64,000 nt of DNA, taken from the NCBI GenBank assembly GCA_005406025.1, contig BGZK01000211.1, forward strand, positions 536,258 through 600,257, in the 5' to 3' direction. The stretch comes from Eumeta japonica. Taxonomy: Eukaryota; Arthropoda; Insecta; Lepidoptera; Psychidae. The translations under genes and the position numbers were made by a program. The notes below the pieces were generated by a model. The model saw only the letters and a program-made list of their open reading frames with translations, had not been told where the DNA came from and ran no database searches. Position 1 is the stretch's first letter. The number at the start of each line of letters is the position of its first letter. Below, piece after piece: positions 62,201-64,000 of this stretch.

Positions 62201-63902
62201 TTATATGTTACATTCATTAGATTCCTGAAATGATCTTTGTAGTTTTCAATATACATTGAATGATTGTGTGTTATGACTTAATATTATATCCTGCGACTTG
62301 GAATTATTGGAATAACGTTATGCATTTAATATTTGTTTCTACTCTTTCAGTCAACAACACCCTACAAGTTAAGACTGCGCTATTTATCTATAACTATGGT
62401 GCTCTTAAGGAAAATCCTTGTATGCATTCCAGAAACTGATATATTGTTGTCTATTAATTATTTGAAAGCTTCACATATATCTCCACAATCTATATTTTTC
62501 AATGTCAAAACCGAAATCGATCCTTTGAATGTGCAGAACGTCAACGAGAATTGCGCGAATTTATCGCCAGATGTCATTTTAGTAAGGTTCCTATTTAAAA
62601 CATTGACGTACGCCATAATGGAAATAGACAAATGCAACGACGTAGAATGCGCTGATTTAAATTTAGAATGCGATGAGAGTAATGACAACCACAGACTATT
62701 GTATAAGGTGTGCGTCAATATAATATGTCAAGTGAAACATATGCTGCATTTGAAAAGTGAGTATATTCTGAGAAATTAGCGATATAATTGATTGTGTAAC
62801 ACCACTTTTTTCATTTCAGAACAAATTTGAAATTGTTTTATATTTAAAAACTCTTAGAAGTTGGAGGCTTAAAAATTCTAAGATTATATTCTCTTGAATC
62901 TGGTAATATTATAAATACAGGAAGAAATGCCTGTCATCAAAATATGTAAACAGTGAATGTGCAAACATAATTTCTTTGATATATAGGGCATTTTATATTT
63001 TTTATAACATGTTATTTTTATTAACAAAAAACAGCGAAAGACTATGCAAAATATTGTTAAATGTTTTAATTTTTTGTTTACTATGGGAATAAGTAAGTCC
63101 AAAATAAGCTAAACTGAATAACATCATTGCATAATTTTATTTATATTTATTGAATAAATAAGTAGCAAGTCCACTAATATTCATAAAGGATTTAATTTTG
63201 TAAATATTTAATTAGGCTAATATGTACATTATACAAACCAAATCGGCCATTACCGAGTATGTTGGTGTGTACAACAGTTCATGGTTTTGTAGCATTGCAG
63301 TTTTATATTTAAAAAGTGTGTGTTGTACAATAGAAACGCAAAATAAGAAATTAACAGTAATTTTAGCTACATTAATTTATTTCTCTTTTTTAAATAAGTA
63401 CAAAATTAAATTAATTGCAGTTAATTAAAATTATCCATTTTCGAAAATTGCAGGGAAAATTATAAGCTTAAGAATGTGCTTCATGTTCTTATTTTTATTT
63501 GTAAAAGATACTTGATATTTTATATATTTTTTTTATATGTTTATTTTAACTAATTGTTTATTTGATTGCAGATGACTGCCTCTTTCCTCTAACATCTAAA
63601 ACGGCACAAAACATTCTGCATAATGAGCAGAGTGGTTTGAATACCGGCCTGTACAGTCCTGAAGAAAACATTCCTCTAGATATTTTGAATCTTATTTGCT
63701 TGAGATCAGCCCACAGAATCCCTTTGCTGCTGTACATTGGTCACATCTGTTGATAAGGTTGAAATTCCTGGAGCAGAAATATTGGCAGAAGCTGTTAGGT
63801 TTTGTGAGGAACATGCCTTTGAGTCCAGATAGTAGTAACAAAAGTTTGATGCAAATTAATATACTTCAGATTGGTTGTTTTTTGGCGTACTGTGAATATT
63901 TT
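32171..63902 (+). CDS. htt: Huntingtin, 5' part of gene, 25 exons, continues past window
   Basis: Gene-level entry. Known role: huntingtin is a very large HEAT-repeat scaffold that works with HAP40 in vesicle transport, autophagy and related processes. Twenty-five exons on the + strand encode about 1,917 codons aligning in order with vertebrate huntingtin. The clearest matches are the N-terminal LEK..KA.E.LK motif, STDDD..L, RVSVK, DPQVRG, LFGTN, LR.NYC.LDS.QIFIGF.LKQ and KQII..PK-IQLCDG.MASG. The start ATG at 32171 has A at -3 and an in-frame stop TAA at 32144. Polyglutamine is absent. Eight single-base frame breaks interrupt otherwise intact exons (separate entries). Intron 18 has a GC donor. 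The identification is very strong; whether the breaks are real is open. The 3' part lies beyond 64000. Confidence 0.95.
32361..32502 (+). CDS. htt: htt exon 2
   Basis: Acceptor after a T-tract, donor GTGAGT. Phase 2 in, phase 0 out. Encodes SHELQTAAGTLGRCLGALGS and on to LLSLASNDN, the first HEAT helices. Confidence 0.92.
33219..33342 (+). CDS. htt: htt exon 3
   Basis: Starts AEVRLVGDEALNRAVVGGYA, parallel to DVRMVADECLNKVI of vertebrates. Donor GTAAGA. As written it ends in phase 1, but exon 4 needs phase 2. The A6 run at 33329-33334 near its end is the likely place for a lost base. Confidence 0.9.
33329..33334 (+). other. htt frame break 1: apparent loss of one A
   Basis: Exons 3 and 4 are both clear huntingtin sequence but their phases differ by one. 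One further A in this run would join them in frame. A missed microexon is the alternative. Confidence 0.55.
34503..34720 (+). CDS. htt: htt exon 4
   Basis: Acceptor TTATAG. Encodes WIRAALSRICLGECWLRPGV onward, parallel to LRAALWRFAEL..LVRP of vertebrates, and ends SEYCIDEEIF. Phase 2 in, phase 1 out, donor GTAGGT. Confidence 0.93.
34978..35109 (+). CDS. htt: htt exon 5
   Basis: Encodes DLVKSLFQHVESNDPPVRRG then VATCIAHLVAHREILITHV, a HEAT repeat with the P.VRR turn. Phase 1 in and out; acceptor ATTTCAG, donor GTAGGG. Confidence 0.93.
35500..35990 (+). other. htt intron 5 segment with LTR-like features
   Basis: Around 35760-35930 a GAGAGCGAGAGAGACAGAG tract is followed by TTCCAGTTCGGGGACTCG, then AATAAAGCC and TTGTGATAATCTGTGTTC. 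Promoter-like sequence followed closely by AATAAA and a GT-rich stretch resembles the R/U5 part of a retroelement LTR. No ends or target duplication identified, so tentative. Confidence 0.3.
36586..36719 (+). CDS. htt: htt exon 6
   Basis: Encodes EKSWPISSNSSVVQGWFGVM onward to DLFTVQDYLE. Phase 1 in, phase 0 out; acceptor TTTACAG, donor GTAAAT. No obvious motif of its own; assigned by phase and position in the huntingtin order. Confidence 0.85.
36975..37820 (+). repeat. Dispersed GGAACCC-type repeat, long copy, htt intron 6
   Basis: Runs from GGGTTCTGTACTCC to CTTGGAACCCTAAAAATG. Internal blocks are shared with 30038-30350, 25690-25995 and, inverted, 52965-53740: GTCTGTCTGTCC, ACTAGAGAAACAAGTAGG, TTGTAGTTTTTGAATAAAAT. 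Non-coding. Confidence 0.6.
38524..38738 (+). CDS. htt: htt exon 7
   Basis: Encodes LYHLCIQYIENTTLDHNVQN then SVLECLTALLSQ, parallel to DHNVV.GALELLQQLF. A donor at 38717 would leave the wrong phase. The consensus donor GTAAGT at 38739 gives phase 2 and joins exon 8 in frame, so the exon is taken to 38738. Confidence 0.9.
38739..40908 (+). other. htt intron 7
   Basis: 2.2 kb, AT-rich. A moderately GC-rich block at 39440-39610 is not recognised. Otherwise only the small hairpin at 39010. Confidence 0.5.
39010..39043. repeat. Perfect 15-bp hairpin, htt intron 7
   Basis: TTTAAGTTATTTTAT, a 4-base loop, and its exact reverse complement. Confidence 0.8.
40909..41086 (+). CDS. htt: htt exon 8
   Basis: Acceptor ATACAG, donor GTGAAT. 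Encodes MAPILTGSVSAITSIYSMGM then a Ser/Leu-rich stretch ending VEDLSIQ. It is the acidic/Ser-rich loop region seen in huntingtins. Phase 2 in, phase 0 out. Confidence 0.85.
41534..42854 (-). mobile_element. Mariner transposon in htt intron 8
   Basis: 1,321 bp with TA on both sides. Inverted ends share TTGAATAAGTTCTCG (TCGGGGTTTTGAATAAG left; CTGGGACCTTGAATAAG read from the right). Transposase pieces on the minus strand lie in three frames. The start, with MSTFVPNKV and the helix-turn-helix region FRHFKNNDFEL..K..SGAPKKFE, is at 42388-42687. TGDEKWIHYNNPKHRKSW (first Asp) lies within 41963-42349. LPHDNIQPHVA (second Asp) and HPPYSTDIAPPDFHRF (third Asp, about 34 residues on) lie within 41772-42011. 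The frame changes mean it is not coding as written. It is the best-preserved transposon in the window. Confidence 0.88.
43655..43801 (+). CDS. htt: htt exon 9
   Basis: Phase 0 both ends, 49 codons: TPDSPASDVHIELHTDILTK followed by a Glu/Lys-rich stretch ending SHEPVK. It is the acidic loop preceding the STDDD block. The donor GTGCCG at 43802 is weak and a dispersed repeat begins about 22 bases downstream. Confidence 0.85.
43824..44040 (+). repeat. Lepidopteran-type dispersed repeat, htt intron 9
   Basis: Contains GGTAAACAAGCATGCGAGGC, CCGTCACCCATGGACATCTG and GCAGCCCCAGAGGAGTCGCT followed by GTGCGTTGCCGGCTTC. This block order is familiar to me from many moth and butterfly genomes. A second copy, inverted, is at 58755-58945. 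Confidence 0.65.
44911..45146 (+). CDS. htt: htt exon 10 (contains frame break 2)
   Basis: Starts INIGSSTDDDIPLKYCARLL then ASKYMLTGNKGGLIPERTI and RVSVKSFGI, parallel to GDIGQSTDDD.APL..C.RLL...FLLTG and RVSVKALAL. It then changes frame to SCLCEIIQHYP..., parallel to SC.G..V..HP. Phase 0 in, phase 1 out once the extra base is discounted. Confidence 0.92.
45055..45056 (+). other. htt frame break 2: apparent extra A
   Basis: As written the frame runs into TGA a few codons later. Discounting one of the two As gives continuous huntingtin similarity and the right exit phase. Confidence 0.75.
45147..47333 (+). other. htt intron 10
   Basis: 2.2 kb. Contains a near-perfect hairpin at about 45662-45702, repeat family X copy C, and an unrecognised moderately GC-rich block at 46930-47160. 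Confidence 0.5.
46462..46854 (-). mobile_element. Non-autonomous repeat family X, copy C, htt intron 10
   Basis: Begins ATTGGTTGTCTGTAAAGTCG and ends AAGACGTTATCACGTCA. The ends match copies A and B; the interior differs. Confidence 0.65.
47334..48189 (+). CDS. htt: htt exon 11, long Ser/Asp-rich exon (contains frame break 3)
   Basis: Acceptor TTACAG, donor GTAACT. Opens GSSEGTDSNQDNINDFILER. After a frame change at an A-run it reads KDSKSIDSIDQKSS and continues through a long Ser/Asn/Asp-rich loop, then VFEVQHLSDIFVLMESHNDP-QVRGLVRICIG. That last part is parallel to [25 protein letters not shown]. It corresponds to the disordered loop plus the next HEAT repeat of huntingtin. 856 bases; 857 would fit phases 1 to 0. 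Confidence 0.92.
47494..47502 (+). other. htt frame break 3: apparent loss of one A in A9
   Basis: Read through, the upstream frame ends at TAG at 47525. Adding one A restores one frame over the whole exon and the correct exit phase. Confidence 0.78.
48366..48411. repeat. Perfect 20-bp hairpin, htt intron 11
   Basis: AATTTTCTACAAGTTATCAC, a 6-base loop, then its exact reverse complement. Confidence 0.9.
48521..48719 (+). CDS. htt: htt exon 12 (contains frame break 4)
   Basis: Opens GLSDEIHSCINHTLSALIKI and on to DILNALIVVE, then after an A-run NNYWLCKVNLCKLYMKIPYQ. This is parallel to [24 protein letters not shown]. Donor GTATAT at 48720, phase 2 out after correction. Confidence 0.9.
48651..48659 (+). 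other. htt frame break 4: apparent loss of one A in A9
   Basis: The uncorrected frame stops at TGA near 48701. One more A gives N-N-YWL and phase 2 at the donor, matching exon 13. Confidence 0.78.
49193..49312 (+). CDS. htt: htt exon 13
   Basis: Encodes LFILFPAYAYKNGFVMDTLY then RLLADQDQKVRNAAANAIT, parallel to LLGDEDPRVRHVAAASL. Phase 2 in and out, donor GTAAGG. Confidence 0.93.
49341..49386. repeat. Perfect 21-bp hairpin, htt intron 13
   Basis: ATCATTCTGCACAATAATGT plus T, a 4-base loop, then the exact reverse complement. Confidence 0.92.
49945..50075 (-). mobile_element. Mariner end fragment, same family as 6002-7228
   Basis: Read inward from 50075: TTAGGTTGGGGAAAAAGTTT, then TATAAGTAAA and later AATAGACGACGTTTTAAA. 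This follows the right end of the 6-7 kb mariner. The rest of the element is missing. Confidence 0.5.
51695..51950 (+). CDS. htt: htt exon 14
   Basis: Acceptor TTTTTTTTAG, donor GTATGT. Encodes ITPNIIRPKRNTPISSVIEM onward to SLRIIVMELISKFMSSSCKY. Phase 2 in, phase 0 out. The HEAT-like helix near the end is parallel to [20 protein letters not shown]. Confidence 0.9.
52460..52635 (+). CDS. htt: htt exon 15 (contains frame break 5)
   Basis: Opens QGLLETLHSICTAWKPWFHF-G, parallel to CEALCLLSTAF....GWHCG. It then changes frame to AYVDQGIVALCLDHLDCCNN and ends DLCTLLYP. 176 bases; 175 would fit phase 0 to phase 1. Confidence 0.9.
52520..52524 (+). other. htt frame break 5: apparent extra G
   Basis: In TTTGGAGGC one G too many separates ...WFHFG from AYVDQG. 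The upstream frame would end at TAA near 52578. Confidence 0.68.
52694..52816. repeat. AT-rich palindrome about 120 bp, htt intron 15
   Basis: TTTGAAATAAACTATTTATT at the left is mirrored by AATAAATAGTTTATTTCAAA at the right, with ATA/TAA repeats and a second AATAAACTATTTATT copy between. It would form a long hairpin. Confidence 0.85.
52826..52930 (+). repeat. Dispersed repeat, CAGAAGGGTAGACAGAGACTA type
   Basis: Contains CAGAAGGGTAGACAGAGACT, CACATTTCCACAT and TCTCATGCGAGCTCTTTGGT. A more degenerate copy lies at about 53870-54290. I associate this type with Lepidoptera. Confidence 0.5.
52965..53740 (-). repeat. Dispersed GGAACCC-type repeat, inverted copy, htt intron 15
   Basis: Bounded by GGAACCCTTATAGTTTCGTC and GGAACCCTACATTGAG. 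On the minus strand it follows 30038-30350 and 36975-37820. Contains a hairpin at 53227-53260. Confidence 0.6.
53227..53260. repeat. Perfect 15-bp hairpin
   Basis: AAAAATGTGCCACAC, loop ATTG, then the exact reverse complement. Confidence 0.88.
53870..54290 (+). repeat. Degenerate dispersed repeat, second copy
   Basis: Contains CCAGAAGAGTAAACAGAGAC and CATGCTAGCTCTTTGG, matching 52826-52930, and continues with further non-coding repeat sequence. Confidence 0.45.
55154..55252 (+). CDS. htt: htt exon 16 (contains frame break 6)
   Basis: Acceptor TTATGTAG. Begins in the phase left by exon 15 as (E)ISL, then after a T-run changes frame to FKYNKEFHEPILILNKLGFD and on to MYCSLI. This is parallel to [22 protein letters not shown]. 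Donor GTATGA at 55253, phase 2 after correction. Confidence 0.82.
55163..55166 (+). other. htt frame break 6: apparent loss of one T
   Basis: Phase arithmetic requires one more base in exon 16. A fifth T here makes ISL and FKYNKEF continuous. Confidence 0.62.
55311..55613 (+). CDS. htt: htt exon 17 (contains frame break 7)
   Basis: Acceptor GATTATAG. Encodes SAFNSKRFSYIKQLFSVEVS, a variable stretch, WHHLEGAKCANLAEKFLQVT and LKMLNILVHLIEEVNP. The last is parallel to [26 protein letters not shown]. Near the end it changes frame to GSPVRRKTH, parallel to LSPIRRKGKE. Donor GTTAGT. Confidence 0.9.
55585..55587 (+). other. htt frame break 7: apparent extra G in G3
   Basis: As written the frame ends at TAG at 55588. 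With GG it reads ALPGSPVRRKTH and leaves phase 1, as exon 18 needs. Confidence 0.75.
55909..56050. mobile_element. Short MITE-like element, htt intron 17
   Basis: ATAGGTGTATCCAG at the left against CATGGGCGTACCCAG read from the right. Both sides carry a G-run next to the inverted end. Non-coding. Confidence 0.4.
56290..56520 (+). repeat. GATTCCG-type degenerate repeat, htt intron 17
   Basis: CTTGCTGTTAATTTATATC followed by TCCCGATTTTGATCC and TCCGTTCTCCTTACCGGTTG. It parallels 12690-12830. Non-coding despite being open in more than one frame. Confidence 0.5.
57086..57264 (+). CDS. htt: htt exon 18
   Basis: Encodes DSLPRRNSNATEIMDEKSSL then LGHFYSEPSYMKLYENLRAA and YSNHK, parallel to [25 protein letters not shown]. 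Phase 1 in, phase 0 out. The donor is AAG|GCAAGT, a GC-AG type. Confidence 0.95.
57265..57270 (+). promoter_or_regulatory. Non-canonical GC splice donor, htt intron 18
   Basis: GCAAGT after AAG. Apart from the C it is a perfect donor. The exon must end here, since the next exon continues the protein in phase 0. Confidence 0.85.
57336..57740. repeat. Direct and inverted repeats in htt intron 18
   Basis: ATATAAATCAACTATATAG occurs near 57338 and 57558. TTCCACCATCTCCTT near 57594 is inverted as AAGGAGATGGTGGAA near 57718. Possibly remains of a small transposon. Confidence 0.45.
57812..58348 (+). CDS. htt: htt exon 19
   Basis: 179 codons, phase 0 both ends, no frame break. It includes LDALAIQLELAT, CVIEEILYYLK, QLLKCLFGTNMANQ and, at the end, ERYIKLFEPVVIQALK. 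These are parallel to LDVLSQILELAT, CVEEILGYLK, QLLKTLFGTNLASQ and HIRLFEPLVIKALK. It is among the best-conserved parts in the window. Confidence 0.97.
58755..58945 (-). repeat. Lepidopteran-type dispersed repeat, inverted copy, htt intron 19
   Basis: Read on the minus strand: GGCAAACAAGCTTGTAAGCC, GTCGCCCATGGACACTCGCA and CCCAGAGAAGTCACCAG. Same family as 43824-44040. Confidence 0.65.
59057..59217 (+). CDS. htt: htt exon 20
   Basis: Encodes LLNQLLTLRVNYCMLDSEQI then FIGFLLKQLELVE, parallel to [33 protein letters not shown]. Phase 0 in, phase 2 out; donor GTAAGT. Confidence 0.97.
59443..59536 (+). CDS. htt: htt exon 21
   Basis: Encodes DCCDLVNHILMFLVQLSSSK then HHTKQIIEVPK, parallel to [22 protein letters not shown]. 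Phase 2 in, phase 0 out. Confidence 0.95.
60268..60462 (+). CDS. htt: htt exon 22
   Basis: Encodes LIQLCDGLMASGAHAECVSA, AIQPLSIKVFW and LQVTKEVVFYMLQKT, parallel to IIQLCDGIMASG, ALQPIVHDLF and ETQKEVVVSMLLRL. Phase 0 both ends, 65 codons. Confidence 0.97.
60731..60976 (+). CDS. htt: htt exon 23
   Basis: 82 codons, phase 0 both ends: VLDLVACLLALSQEHPESYY onward to IDTSEAISCLEKLVDSVYKD and LLKILFKAPPDQ. Parallel to VLEMFILVLQQ, IDSHEALGVLNTLFE and LLRSMF. The donor GTACAA is weak; the frame stays open for some 95 nt beyond it. Confidence 0.92.
60977..62350 (+). other. htt intron 23
   Basis: 1.4 kb, AT-rich. No element recognised. Confidence 0.6.
62351..62756 (+). CDS. htt: htt exon 24
   Basis: Acceptor CTCTTTCAG. 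Encodes STTPYKLRLRYLSITMVLLR then ILVCIPETDILLSI, and later FLFKTLTYAIMEIDK and CVNIICQVKHMLHLK. These are parallel to the ILAILRVLISQSTEDIVLS and FLLQLVGILLEDI regions. Phase 0 in, phase 1 out; donor GTGAGT. Confidence 0.92.
62757..63571 (+). other. htt intron 24
   Basis: About 0.8 kb, AT-rich, nothing recognised. Confidence 0.6.
63572..63902 (+). CDS. htt: htt exon 25 (contains frame break 8)
   Basis: Acceptor GATTGCAG. Opens DCLFPLTSKTAQNILHNEQS and on to PLDILNL, then after a T-run changes frame to LEISPQNPFAAVHWSHLLIR, KFLEQKYW and IGCFLAYCEYF. Parallel to the TLDSLNL..., HPALVLLWCQILLLV..TDYRWW and ILFCDYV regions. Donor GTACGT; phase 0 out after correction. Confidence 0.92.
63695..63697 (+). 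other. htt frame break 8: apparent loss of one T
   Basis: The uncorrected frame ends at TGA near 63751. A fourth T joins LNLI to LLEISPQNP and gives the expected exit phase. Confidence 0.7.
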
Positions 63903-64000
63903 GTACGTATTGACTTTTGCATGTTTTGTACTATATCATTAATAATCTGTGACACAAAATAGATAAATTACATTAAAAATTCTATAGTTTTGTAATTACC

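Overview
The window is eukaryotic and insect, most likely lepidopteran. It is AT-rich, its genes have many short exons with GT-AG introns, and it carries mariner-type transposons plus dispersed repeats of types I associate with moth and butterfly genomes. That assignment is inference; no species can be named from the sequence.

Two host genes lie in tandem on the + strand. (1) About 853-19644 is the 3' part of an actin-binding LIM protein gene (Unc-115/abLIM). Its LIM domains must lie upstream of the window. The visible exons encode the linker and end in a complete C-terminal villin headpiece at 18690-19641. They join without any frame break. The gene also shows a 24-nt microexon, a pair of related exons sharing PRPGYGL that could be mutually exclusive, and a candidate alternative last exon that would give an isoform without the headpiece. 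(2) From 32171 past the right edge runs huntingtin (htt). Twenty-five exons are visible, about 1,917 codons, or a little over half of the usual protein. The huntingtin N-terminal helix motif is present, but there is no polyglutamine or polyproline tract.

The most striking feature of htt is eight single-base frame breaks, in exons 3, 10, 11, 12, 15, 16, 17 and 25. Each can be read as one base gained or lost in a mononucleotide run. Apart from these breaks the splice sites and reading frame are intact. This fits uncorrected indel errors in the assembly better than gene decay, but the sequence alone cannot settle it.

The intergenic stretch (about 20.6-32.1 kb) and the large introns are filled with transposon remains. 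These are a nested repeat inside a mariner relic (1.1-2.0 kb), a full-length degenerate mariner (6.0-7.2 kb), a 2-kb non-coding element with perfect 20-bp inverted ends and a 6-bp target duplication (9.6-11.6 kb), and a LINE reverse transcriptase split by another repeat (26.8-28.6 kb). There are also a pair of MITEs flanking that region, further mariner fragments, and a mariner with recognisable DD34D transposase pieces in htt intron 8 (41.5-42.9 kb). Several perfect short hairpins occur in htt introns. I saw no tRNA, rRNA, CRISPR array or prokaryotic feature.
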